This document shows positions 16,599 through 24,634 of a stretch of DNA of 37,667 bases, piece by piece; positions within the stretch are counted from its first letter, which is position 1; each line of letters starts with the position of its first letter. The notes beneath the pieces are model-generated. The model had not been told where the DNA came from. It did no database searches and saw only the letters and a program-made list of their open reading frames with translations. The position numbers and the translations under genes were made by a program. Origin of the DNA: Balneolaceae bacterium (GTDB lineage Bacteria > Bacteroidota > Rhodothermia > Balneolales > Balneolaceae); assembly GCA_007693395.1 (NCBI GenBank), contig REDS01000110.1:1-37667 (forward strand). The letters run 5' to 3'.

Positions 16599-17816
16599 AT
16601 GCAGGTATTAAAAAATATTTCCACCCTGTACACGTGCCGCAGGGAAGGCTTGCAGCAGAACGTTCATTCCATACAACATGCTGCCTTAGTTTGGGTTAAC
16701 GGCAAATTTAAGTGGGCAGGAAAGGAAGCAGATCTGCCCGCAGAGTTTCAATCAGCAGAAGCTGTTGATGCAAATGGCAACATAGTGGTGCCGGGCCTGA
16801 TCGATTGCCACACACATCTCTGTTTTGGCGGATGGCGGCCTGATGAATTTGAGATGCGAATCCGCGGGAAAAGTTATCTGGAAATTGCAAAAGCAGGTGG
16901 TGGTATTCTCTCAACGGTAGAACAGACCCGTGAGGCTACGTTTGAGGAGCTTTATGTAAAGTCTGCATCACTCCTTACAAAAATAATGGCACTTGGAGTT
17001 ACAACCATTGAGTGTAAAAGTGGCTACGGATTAACATTAAAGGATGAGATAAAACAGCTTCGGGTTTATAAAAAACTGCAGGAACAATTTCCTGTTGATT
17101 TGAAAACCACTTTTTTGGGAGCACACACAATCCCACCGGAATTTAAGTTAAACCGAAAAGGATACATTGATTTGATTGCAGATGTGATGATTCCGGCAGT
17201 AGCAGACGAGAAACTGGCTGATTTTTGCGATGTTTTTGTGGAAGAATCAGCTTTTACTGTTGATGAAGCCAGGAGAATTCTGGAAACAGGTAAAAAGTAT
17301 GGCCTTATCCCAAAACTTCATGCAGATCAGCTGAGTAGTGGATATGGAGCTGAATTATCTGCAGAGGTTGGAGCCATCAGTGCGGATCACCTTGAGCAGG
17401 TTTCTGACGAAGGCCTTAAAAAGATGGCAGAGCATGGGGTTACAGGTGTTACACTTCCGCTTGCATCACTTTATACCCAACAGCCATATTTAGATTGCCG
17501 GCGGCTTGTTAATGCAGATGTGCCTGTGGCTGTGGCTACCGATTTCAATCCCGGCTCAGCACCAAGTTACGATTTGCCCCTGGCTATGATGCTCACATGT
17601 AATCATGGCCGTCTCACACCCGCTGAAACATTAAAAGCTGCTACCATCTATGCGGCAAAGGCAATTGATATGGACGAAATTGCGGGATCCATTGAGCCGG
17701 GCAAAAAGGCTGACTTCTTGATTATCAATGCACCTGATGTCAATTTTTGGATGTACCATTTTGGCGGGAGTGAAATTGAGAGTATTTATATAAAAGGGGA
17801 GATCTTACGCGCCTAA
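16599..17816 (+). CDS. hutI: Imidazolonepropionase
   Basis: A 405-residue amidohydrolase that opens 4-imidazolone-5-propionate to N-formimidoyl-L-glutamate, the third step of histidine breakdown. The metal motif HTH is at 71-73 within GLIDCHTHLCFGG. The ECKSGYGL segment is at about 138-145. Further metal ligands are expected at the histidine of KLHADQLSSGYGAEL, at the ADHLEQ segment and at the aspartate of ATDFNPGS. The final SIEPGKKADFLI strand is standard for the family, as is the length. Downstream are a cation antiporter and hutG on the same strand; hutH and hutU are not in the window. Cytoplasmic. Confidence 0.96.
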   Translation: MQVLKNISTLYTCRREGLQQNVHSIQHAALVWVNGKFKWAGKEADLPAEFQSAEAVDANGNIVVPGLIDCHTHLCFGGWRPDEFEMRIRGKSYLEIAKAGGGILSTVEQTREATFEELYVKSASLLTKIMALGVTTIECKSGYGLTLKDEIKQLRVYKKLQEQFPVDLKTTFLGAHTIPPEFKLNRKGYIDLIADVMIPAVADEKLADFCDVFVEESAFTVDEARRILETGKKYGLIPKLHADQLSSGYGAELSAEVGAISADHLEQVSDEGLKKMAEHGVTGVTLPLASLYTQQPYLDCRRLVNADVPVAVATDFNPGSAPSYDLPLAMMLTCNHGRLTPAETLKAATIYAAKAIDMDEIAGSIEPGKKADFLIINAPDVNFWMYHFGGSEIESIYIKGEILRA

Positions 17817-17863
17817 AATGCTATTTTTTAAATGATTTTTTCACAGCTATAAAATAGGTTTCT

Positions 17864-18955
17864 GTGACAGCACCCACTATTTGGTTTATCGTTGGATTAA
17901 TTGCCCTTATCGGAGGGGCTGAAGTGTTGGTGAGGTCTGTTTCAAAACTTGCGGTAATTTCCGGTATCCCCAAGCTCGTTATAGGTTTAACCGTGGTTGC
18001 CTTTGGTACAAGCGCACCTGAACTTGCTATCAGTATTCAGGCAGGCATTGAGGGCAAAACCGATATCATGCTGGGAAATATAATTGGCAGTAATATTTCA
18101 AATACACTGCTCATCCTGGGACTTTCCGCTCTTTTTATACCACTCAAAGTGAATAAATATCTGATTAAATGGGATGTACCCATTATGATCGCCATCACAA
18201 TTCTTGTTTACGTTTTAGCACTGAGTGGATCCATTTCGTTTTTTGAGTGCCTGCTGCTAACCACCATTTTGATTATTTACCTGATCTATCTTGCCAGAAG
18301 AAGAGGCGGTTCAACACCTGAATCAATTGAAACTGTTGACCGATCGGTTTCCACAATTGTGATTAATCTGCTAATCACCATTGTTGGATTTATAGCGTTG
18401 ATTTCGGGTGCAAACTGGTTGATTGAAAGTGCTGTTATTTTTGCCGAAATGGCCGGAGTAAGTGAGTTGACTATAGGCCTGACCATCGTGGCAATCGGTA
18501 CATCCCTCCCTGAGATTGTGGTTGCTCTTGCCGCCGCAATGAAAGGTGAACGCGACATTGCAGTTGGCAGCGTAATTGGCAGTAATATTCTAAATCTCTT
18601 AGCGGTGCTGGGTGTTTCCGGTCTCTTTATTCCCGGTGCCATTCCGGTTCAGGATGTACTTGTTTCATTTGATTTGATTGTTTTGATAGCTGCCTCTGCA
18701 CTCTGTGTACCTATCTTTTACACCGGCTACAAAATTGTACGCTGGGAGGGAGCAATGTTTCTATTTTTCTACTTTGCTTATCTATTTTATCTCTATCTCG
18801 CATCCGCCAATCACGATTTTCTTACCGTATTTGTGAATATGCTTATCTACTTTATTATACCGGTGGTGATTTTAGCCGTACTTTTAAATACTGCATTAGA
18901 AGCTAAAAAGAGATTCCGTTTCAGAAATTTCAATCCAAACAATGGCGATGGATAA
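17864..18955 (+). CDS. Calcium/sodium antiporter, CaCA family (YrbG-like)
   Basis: A 363-residue membrane protein with ten or more helices built from two inverted repeats. The alpha motifs are GLTVVAFGTSAPEL with GNIIGSNISNTL in the first half, and GLTIVAIGTSLPEI with GSVIGSNILNLL in the second. This duplication is diagnostic for the Ca2+:cation antiporter superfamily, here closest to the bacterial YrbG group. It exchanges Ca2+ or Na+ with another cation at the inner membrane; the ion pair is not readable. The start is GTG (17864). It lies between hutI (47 bases before) and hutG, whose start overlaps its end by 14 bases, so it is probably translated from the hut transcript. Confidence 0.92.
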   Translation: MTAPTIWFIVGLIALIGGAEVLVRSVSKLAVISGIPKLVIGLTVVAFGTSAPELAISIQAGIEGKTDIMLGNIIGSNISNTLLILGLSALFIPLKVNKYLIKWDVPIMIAITILVYVLALSGSISFFECLLLTTILIIYLIYLARRRGGSTPESIETVDRSVSTIVINLLITIVGFIALISGANWLIESAVIFAEMAGVSELTIGLTIVAIGTSLPEIVVALAAAMKGERDIAVGSVIGSNILNLLAVLGVSGLFIPGAIPVQDVLVSFDLIVLIAASALCVPIFYTGYKIVRWEGAMFLFFYFAYLFYLYLASANHDFLTVFVNMLIYFIIPVVILAVLLNTALEAKKRFRFRNFNPNNGDG

Positions 18956-19829
18956 CGATCTGCGAGTAAGGGATTTTATTGGAAGGCTGCCTGAGGCTGA
19001 TTCGAAAATTCATGTCATTGAATTTCCATCAGATCATGGGGTATTTACCAATCGTGGCAGGCCGGGGGCATCAAAAGCACCACCGCTTATTCGTGCTGCA
19101 CTCGGCAATTTTACCCCCCATGCTGTTCACTATCAGAAACATACCGATACTCTGGAGCGAACCACTTTTGCAGGCACTGTTCCGTGTGAAAACGATGTAA
19201 AAAAAGATCAGCAACGTCTTGGAAATGAGATTTCTAAACGGCTTCAAACCGGAATTCTGCCAATTATTCTCGGAGGGGGACACGAAACGGCATTTGGTCA
19301 CTTTCTTGGATATGCATCATCCAAAAAGGAAGTATCCATCATTAATATTGATGCACACGCCGACGTTAGGCCGCTGAAAGATCGGATGCCCCACTCGGGA
19401 TCGCCGTTCAGGCAGGCTATAGAACACAGTTCAGGGTGTTGCAAGGGGTATCATGTTTTTGGGCTGAACCCATCAGCAGTTTCTTTTCAGCACTTCAACT
19501 TTGCAAAGAGCGCCGGCTCAGCTATACTTGAGGGTGATCTTACACCACACCTTTTTCGGGATCATGTAGAAAAACTGGACGGCCCGATAATGGTAACGAT
19601 GGATATGGATGTTGTAAATCAGGCAGAAGCACCCGGTGTTAGTGCGCCCAATGCATCAGGCATATCGAAAGAGCTGTGGCTTGAACTTGCTTTCGAGTTT
19701 GGGAAGTGCAGCAAGGTAGCATCGATTGACCTTTGTGAAGTAAACCCGCTTTTCGACAGAGATAACCAAACTGTAAAGCTTGCTGCACTTACAGTCTGGC
19801 ATTTTCTTCTCGGTTTTTCTCAGAGATAA
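18942..19829 (+). CDS. hutG: Formimidoylglutamase (arginase family)
   Basis: A 295-residue ureohydrolase-fold enzyme that hydrolyses N-formimidoyl-L-glutamate to glutamate and formamide. Manganese ligands are visible in GGGHE (His114 in 111-115), DAHAD (137-141) and MDMD (220-223). The APGVSAPN segment that follows, without the DP of arginases, is the formimidoylglutamase form. SPFRQA lies at 154-159. It overlaps the antiporter by 14 bases; a second ATG at 18948 would give a start two codons later. With hutI it makes glutamate, which the dehydrogenase upstream can oxidise. A plain arginase or agmatinase is less likely given the hutI neighbour. Confidence 0.9.
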   Translation: MAMDNDLRVRDFIGRLPEADSKIHVIEFPSDHGVFTNRGRPGASKAPPLIRAALGNFTPHAVHYQKHTDTLERTTFAGTVPCENDVKKDQQRLGNEISKRLQTGILPIILGGGHETAFGHFLGYASSKKEVSIINIDAHADVRPLKDRMPHSGSPFRQAIEHSSGCCKGYHVFGLNPSAVSFQHFNFAKSAGSAILEGDLTPHLFRDHVEKLDGPIMVTMDMDVVNQAEAPGVSAPNASGISKELWLELAFEFGKCSKVASIDLCEVNPLFDRDNQTVKLAALTVWHFLLGFSQR

Positions 19830-20304
19830 AACGTTGGTTCAAGTAAAAAACCAATCTTTCCCTGACTTCTGCACTTTTTTATTTTACAATTTTAAGTTAT
19901 TGATAATCAACGAGTTACGAGATTTAAAAGAATATTTCAGGTGTACTGAAACCACTTCAACCATCCAAAAAGGCAGAAAGTCCAACTCTGAAATTCACCG
20001 CCTTGACTTTTTGCTCCTTTTGGGTCAAGCCAAAAGGAGAGGGTTGCTATAGCACATCTCCATACGTGTAAATGGACTATTCAATCAAAAAAAGAGATTC
20101 CAGAATAGATGTCCCGATGCGGAAGACAGGAGGCTTTGAGAAAATTGCCGGGAAACAATGTCGTAAACCAATTATTTCAGGCAACGAGGACAACAATTTT
20201 CGAACATTCACGAAAATTAGTGAATTGATAGTATTCTACTTCGTGCCCTCGAGTCTTCATGGTAATATTTACGGTTGTAATAGTTTTGAGGATAATTTTT
20301 TCAC
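19830..20304. other. Non-coding gap with repeat-like sequence
   Basis: About 475 bases with no convincing gene between hutG and the secA terminator. Short frames exist on both strands, but none has family motifs, a start context or coding-like composition. The centre (20002-20039) is a structured repeat listed separately. The stretch 20070-20300 contains short frames on both strands of the kind that recur as spurious predictions, which makes a dispersed intergenic repeat possible. Confidence 0.5.
20002..20039. repeat. Structured intergenic repeat-like element
   Basis: CTCCTTTTGG (20014-20023) pairs perfectly with CCAAAAGGAG (20030-20039) around the loop GTCAAG. The loop is itself complementary to CTTGAC at 20002-20007. 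Similar CTTGAC...CCTTTTGG...GTCAAG...CCAAAAGG arrangements are familiar from intergenic regions of Bacteroidota and relatives, where they occur in many copies. Only one copy is present in this window, so the repeat status is inferred. Confidence 0.45.
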
Positions 20305-20340
20305 AGTCTCTTGAAGGGGGTACACTCTTCAAGAGAGACT
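20305..20340 (-). terminator. Hairpin after secA
   Basis: AGTCTCTTGAAG (20305-20316) pairs with CTTCAAGAG and ACT of 20327-20340, leaving a two-base bulge (AG). The loop is ten bases. It lies 21 bases past the secA stop on the minus strand and is followed there by GTGAAAAAATT rather than T residues, so it is a hairpin terminator of the non-canonical kind or an RNA-stability element. Confidence 0.6.
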
Positions 20341-20361
20341 TATCCCAAACTATCGATGAGA

Positions 20362-23300
20362 TTACTTCTCAACAAGTATCCAGCCGTCTTCATCTACCAT
20401 TTTTTTGGCGTATTTCCACTTAACTTTCTTTGTCTGATTGGTGCTCAGATTCTGCACTTTTACGAAATCATTGCGGCCGGGCTCCTCTTCAACGGTAACT
20501 GGCTGGCGTTTCTCGCCGGGAGCTGAGGGTTTTGCCTGATTTCCATTTTCACCGCTTTGTGCACCCCTGAAACCCATATTCGTTGAATCAGCATGCTGGG
20601 TTTGTGCTTTGGCCATATCGTATTTGCCCTGAGTTTTCTGTGCCTGCTGTGGTGCGCCAGACATTTCAGGTATCGCTTTCCATATAAGTGTGATGGTCTC
20701 TTTGTTGATCTCATCAAGCAAGCCCTTGAACATCTCAAATGCTTCGCGCTTATACTCAAGAAGCGGATCTTTTTGCCCGAATGATCGCAGGCCAATACCC
20801 TCTTTTACGGTATCGAGCTCGCGCAGGTGTTCCATCCACTTGTTATCGATCGTTGCAAGGATAGCCGTTCGTTCAAGCGCCCGGGCAACTTCACGGCCCT
20901 GATTCTTCTCAGCTCTGGCTACATCCACGATAATTCTCATTCTGCGTATACCGTCACTGAAAATTACCTGAATTTTGGTTGGCTTCTTCTCGGCATCAGA
21001 TGCTTGTATTTGCTGAATGATCCGATAAAGCGGTTCAGCTATGAGCCTCTCTTTCTTTCGGTACACTTCAAACGAGCGCTCGATGATGTGATCTGTCAGC
21101 CCGTCTTCGCCCCAGATTGCCCATTTATCGCGATCAATATCAATCTCTACAGCAAGAAGCCGCAGGATTTCATCACGAAGTTTTTCAAAATCACCGCTCG
21201 GGAAATACTCATAAACCACATTTTCAATCAGGTTTTCAATCATGTCGAAAATGTCGCTCTGAAGCTGATCGCCTTTAAGGGCATGTTTCCTTCTGGAGTA
21301 GATTACTTTTCGCTGATTGTTCAAAACATCATCAAACTCAAGCTGGCGCTTTCTGATGCTAAAGTTATTCTGCTCTACTTTTTTCTGTGCTCTTTCGAGT
21401 GATTTGGTAACCCATGGGTGCTGAATAACCTCGCCTTCGTCAAAGTTCAGTTTGTCCATGATGTTGGCAATACGGTCTGTACCGCCAAAGAGTGTCATCA
21501 GGTCGTCCTCAAGCGATACAAAGAACTGTGTTTCGCCGGGATCCCCCTGTCGCCCAGCCCGGCCACGCAGCTGGAGGTCAATCCTTCGGGATTCGTGACG
21601 CGCAGTGCCCAAAATAGCGAGGCCGCCATTGGCTTTTACTTCATCGGTAAGTTTAATATCGGTACCCCGGCCGGCCATGTTGGTAGCAACAGTAACGGCG
21701 CCCGGTCGCCCGGCTTGCGCAACAATTTCACTTTCGTGCGCGTGCTGCTTTGCATTCAATACATTATGCGGAATTTTTGCCCGCTTCAGCATCCGGCTTA
21801 TGCTCTCAGATACATCAACGCTGGTAGTACCAACCAGTACAGGCTGGCCTTTTTCGTGGTATTCACGAATCTTATCGATGGTTGCCTTGTATTTTTCGCG
21901 GCTGGTTCGAAAAATCAGATCCTCTTTGTCGTCCCGGATAATGGGCCGGTTGGTGGGGATAACGGTAACATCAAGGCTGTAAATCTCGTTGAATTCACCC
22001 TCTTCCGTTGCTGCAGTACCCGTCATGCCGGCAAGTTTGTGGTACATGCGGAAGTAATTTTGCAGCGTAATGGTAGCGTACGTTTGTGTAGCCGCTTCAA
22101 TCTTAACATTCTCCTTTGCTTCAATTGCCTGATGGAGGCCATCAGAATAGCGACGGCCGGAAAGAACCCGCCCGGTGTGCTCATCTACAATCTGCACTTT
22201 ACCATCCTGAACAATGTATTCCTCTTCCCTCTCGAAAAGTGTATAGGATTTCAGAAGCTGATTTATCGTATGGATACGATCACCGCGCTCAGCAAACAAT
22301 CGGTGCAGTTCGTTGAATCGTTTTTCGCGCTCCTGCTTAACCTCTTCCTTAATCTCTTCAATCTTTTTAGATTTATAGTCATCACTGAACTCGCTGTTCG
22401 CTTCAATTTCATCAATTTTCTCTTTTCTTAATGCGTCTGTCTCTTCTTCAATGATGGATGTTTCAAGCCCAAGGTCTGGAATCACAAAGAACTCATCTCC
22501 CTCTTTTTCAGTGGTGATGAAATCGCGGCCTTTATCGGTCATCTCTATCGACTTCTGCTTCAGGTTAACCGCATAGTAGAGATACTCATCAACAAAAGGC
22601 ATATTTTTGGCATTATCTGCCAGATATAAACTTTCGGTTTGCTGCACCAAACGCTGGTAGGAAGCTTCCTGCATCATCTTTCGGAACTTCTTGTTTTTTG
22701 GGAAGCCCCGTTCTGCACGGAAAAGAGCCAGCCCAGCGGCTTCGAAGTTTTCGGCTTCGTACTCTTTTTCTGCTTCACTAACCAACGAAGCAACAAGAGC
22801 TTTTTGAGCTTTCACAAGTGCTTCAACCCGTGGTTTCATCTCCTGATATTTCTGCTGTCCGGTTGATTGCGGCACCGGGCCTGAAATAATCAGCGGGGTA
22901 CGGGCTTCATCAATCAGAATAGAGTCCACCTCATCAATAATGGCAAAGTGGTGTTCTCGCTGCACCAGCTGCTCCTCTTCAACCACCATATTGTCGCGAA
23001 GATAATCGAAACCAAATTCGTTGTTGGTTCCGTAGGTTATATCAGCACGGTACGCTTTTCTGCGCGCTTCAGTGTTTGGGGAGTATCTGTCGATACAATC
23101 AACATGCAGGCCGTGAAAGTTAAATATTGGTTCGTTCCACTCTGCATCACGCTGTGCGAGGTAGGTGTTCACTGTAATAACGTGTACTCCGCGCCCGGCA
23201 AGTGCATTCAGGTATGATGGGAAAATAGCAGAGAGTGTTTTACCCTCTCCGGTTTTCATCTCGGCAATACTGCTTTTGTGCATGGCTACCGCACCAACAA

Positions 23301-23748
23301 GCTGTACATCATAAGGAATCATATCCCATATGATTTCATTACCGGCAACTTTCCACTTTTTGCCAACAAATCTGCGGCAGGTATCTTTTAAAACTGCGTA
23401 AGCTTCCGGCAGTATTTCATCCAGTGTATCTTCAAGAATATCAAGCCACTCTTGTTCGAGCTCGCTGAGCAGTTCAGAAAATTCTCTTCTCTCATCAAGT
23501 GTTATCGACTCGTCGTTGGAGTCCATCTTCTCTTTAATCTCAGCGATTTGATCGCTTACTTCCTGCGTTCTATCTTTAATAAGCTGCCTGAATTCAACAG
23601 TCTTTTGTTTGAGTTCTTCATCGGAGAGGGCCTTAATCTCATCTTCGAAGCTCTTAATTTCGTCGACAATGGGCCATAATTTCTTTAAATCTCTTGAACT
23701 TTTGGTGCCAAAAATTTTGGTAAGGAAACTGGATATCTGTTCTAACAT
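20362..23748 (-). CDS. secA: Protein translocase ATPase SecA
   Basis: A 1128-residue motor that drives preproteins through SecYEG at the inner membrane. Walker A is MKTGEGKT (164-171) and the DEAD-like box IDEVDSILIDEARTPLI is at 271-287. The GYTFDYLRD-type segment appears as FGFDYLRDN (246-253), and the second motor domain has GRAGRQGDPG near 790. It is about 230 residues longer than the E. coli protein. Extra charged, helix-rich sequence lies at about 60-105 and, mainly, at about 300-480, between the DEVD box and the VDEHTGR block. The C-terminus (VKWKYAKKMVDEDGW) lacks the Cys/His zinc site used for SecB and lipids. Long SecA proteins of this type are usual in Bacteroidota and relatives. 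Divergent from rpmH. Confidence 0.98.
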   Translation of the reverse strand: MLEQISSFLTKIFGTKSSRDLKKLWPIVDEIKSFEDEIKALSDEELKQKTVEFRQLIKDRTQEVSDQIAEIKEKMDSNDESITLDERREFSELLSELEQEWLDILEDTLDEILPEAYAVLKDTCRRFVGKKWKVAGNEIIWDMIPYDVQLVGAVAMHKSSIAEMKTGEGKTLSAIFPSYLNALAGRGVHVITVNTYLAQRDAEWNEPIFNFHGLHVDCIDRYSPNTEARRKAYRADITYGTNNEFGFDYLRDNMVVEEEQLVQREHHFAIIDEVDSILIDEARTPLIISGPVPQSTGQQKYQEMKPRVEALVKAQKALVASLVSEAEKEYEAENFEAAGLALFRAERGFPKNKKFRKMMQEASYQRLVQQTESLYLADNAKNMPFVDEYLYYAVNLKQKSIEMTDKGRDFITTEKEGDEFFVIPDLGLETSIIEEETDALRKEKIDEIEANSEFSDDYKSKKIEEIKEEVKQEREKRFNELHRLFAERGDRIHTINQLLKSYTLFEREEEYIVQDGKVQIVDEHTGRVLSGRRYSDGLHQAIEAKENVKIEAATQTYATITLQNYFRMYHKLAGMTGTAATEEGEFNEIYSLDVTVIPTNRPIIRDDKEDLIFRTSREKYKATIDKIREYHEKGQPVLVGTTSVDVSESISRMLKRAKIPHNVLNAKQHAHESEIVAQAGRPGAVTVATNMAGRGTDIKLTDEVKANGGLAILGTARHESRRIDLQLRGRAGRQGDPGETQFFVSLEDDLMTLFGGTDRIANIMDKLNFDEGEVIQHPWVTKSLERAQKKVEQNNFSIRKRQLEFDDVLNNQRKVIYSRRKHALKGDQLQSDIFDMIENLIENVVYEYFPSGDFEKLRDEILRLLAVEIDIDRDKWAIWGEDGLTDHIIERSFEVYRKKERLIAEPLYRIIQQIQASDAEKKPTKIQVIFSDGIRRMRIIVDVARAEKNQGREVARALERTAILATIDNKWMEHLRELDTVKEGIGLRSFGQKDPLLEYKREAFEMFKGLLDEINKETITLIWKAIPEMSGAPQQAQKTQGKYDMAKAQTQHADSTNMGFRGAQSGENGNQAKPSAPGEKRQPVTVEEEPGRNDFVKVQNLSTNQTKKVKWKYAKKMVDEDGWILVEK

Positions 23749-23799
23749 GAATAAAAAATCGTTTTTTGATTAGTTTAGTAAAATACGGCTAAAAAGTGC

Positions 23800-23822
23800 G
23801 CTGTTCAACAGATATGAACAGC
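23800..23822 (-). promoter_or_regulatory. Inverted repeat in the secA leader
   Basis: GCTGTTCA (23800-23807) and TGAACAGC (23815-23822) form a perfect 8-bp stem with a 7-base loop, 51 bases upstream of the secA start. It could be an operator or a leader hairpin. No short peptide resembling SecM precedes secA. Confidence 0.35.
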
Positions 23823-23940
23823 TGGTGAAGTTGCTAAACAATGCTGTTGCAAATAGAGTGCCACGCTTATCATTTGAAAAATTAACGCAATATTGGCAGA
23901 AAGATTGATTTGGCGGGCACTACTTTTAAAAAATTAAGCA

Positions 23941-23971
23941 TTCGGTTTTATGCTTTTTCTTCTTATTTTTG
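23941..23971 (+). promoter_or_regulatory. Candidate Bacteroidota-type promoter for rpmH-rnpA-yidC
   Basis: TATTTTTG (23964-23971) matches the TAnnTTTG -7 element of Bacteroidota, and TTCG (23941-23944), exactly 19 bases upstream, is one mismatch from the TTTG -33 element. The pair lies about 50 bases before rpmH. Such short motifs in A/T-rich DNA arise often by chance. Confidence 0.35.
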
Positions 23972-24020
23972 GAGTCTATCTAAAAAAACAGGTAAACGAA
24001 TTTATTTAATTTAACAGATC

Positions 24021-24176
24021 ATGAAACGTACATTTCAGCCAAGCAGGCGTAAGAGAGTTAATAAGCACGGCTTCAGAAAACGAATGAGCACCAAAGACGG
24101 CCAGGAAGTAATCAAGCGCCGCAGAAAAAAAGGAAGGCACAAGCTTACGGTTAGCGATGAGAGAGGAGGTAAGTAG
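24021..24176 (+). CDS. rpmH: 50S ribosomal protein L34
   Basis: A 51-residue, strongly basic protein: it opens with [19 protein letters not shown], then [20 protein letters not shown], the invariant L34 core that binds 23S rRNA. A six-residue tail (SDERGGK-like) extends the usual C-terminus. It starts at the ATG at 24021 and its last 20 bases overlap the start of rnpA, as in many bacteria where the two are co-transcribed. It is short enough to be missed by length-filtered gene finders. Confidence 0.97.
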   Translation: MKRTFQPSRRKRVNKHGFRKRMSTKDGQEVIKRRRKKGRHKLTVSDERGGK

Positions 24177-24621
24177 ATCTGATCTACATACCACCGATTA
24201 CTCTCTTCCCCGATCAAAAATATTGCGTGGAAGGCGTAACTTTGAGCGCCTATTTGAAAAATCTACCGTGCTGAACACCGATTCCCTCCAATTTCGTTAC
24301 CGCATATACCAGGACCCCACAGAGGGTTGCCTTGTTGGTTTTATAGCTCCGAAAAAGAGAATAAAAAAAGCAGTAAAACGGAATAAAATTAAGCGGTTGA
24401 TGCGGGAATCTTACAGGCTGAACCAACATATTCTTCAGGACTTGTTCTCTCAACATAATATTGGCTTTCACGGAGCTTTTCTGGCCGGAAGCGATCAGCT
24501 TACCTTCGAAAGCACATCAAGCCAGGTAATTGAACTTCTACAGAAAACAAAAGAGAGGCTGATGAAGTATTCATCAGATAAGAAATCCGGCGGCAGGCTA
24601 CCTGATAATCACAAAGTTTAA
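24157..24621 (+). CDS. rnpA: Ribonuclease P protein component
   Basis: A 154-residue basic protein that binds the catalytic RNA of RNase P for tRNA 5' maturation. The family start [11 protein letters not shown], the [19 protein letters not shown] segment and the RNR-type signature [14 protein letters not shown] are all present. The C-terminal [11 protein letters not shown] tail is an extension. The only ATG is at 24157, inside rpmH, giving a 20-base overlap. A GAGAGGAGG tract lies just inside the frame, but no start codon follows at useful distance before the conserved region, so I keep the overlapping start. It is followed 13 bases later by yidC. Confidence 0.94.
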   Translation: MREEVSRSDLHTTDYSLPRSKILRGRRNFERLFEKSTVLNTDSLQFRYRIYQDPTEGCLVGFIAPKKRIKKAVKRNKIKRLMRESYRLNQHILQDLFSQHNIGFHGAFLAGSDQLTFESTSSQVIELLQKTKERLMKYSSDKKSGGRLPDNHKV

Positions 24622-24634
24622 CTGAGACAGAATT

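Noticed and set aside
20002-20039. A true H-type pseudoknot
   Set aside because: Both helices cannot form together because no bases are left to bridge the 6-bp helix; they can only be alternatives.
20072-20314. An 80-codon plus-strand frame before the secA terminator
   Set aside because: No start context, no motif, and it runs into the hairpin after secA.
20827-21402. A 191-codon plus-strand frame opposite secA
   Set aside because: Antisense shadow of secA, no start context and no recognisable protein.
21418-22431. A 337-codon plus-strand frame opposite secA
   Set aside because: It lies entirely within secA, has no family motif and a low-complexity composition typical of the reverse complement of a highly expressed gene.
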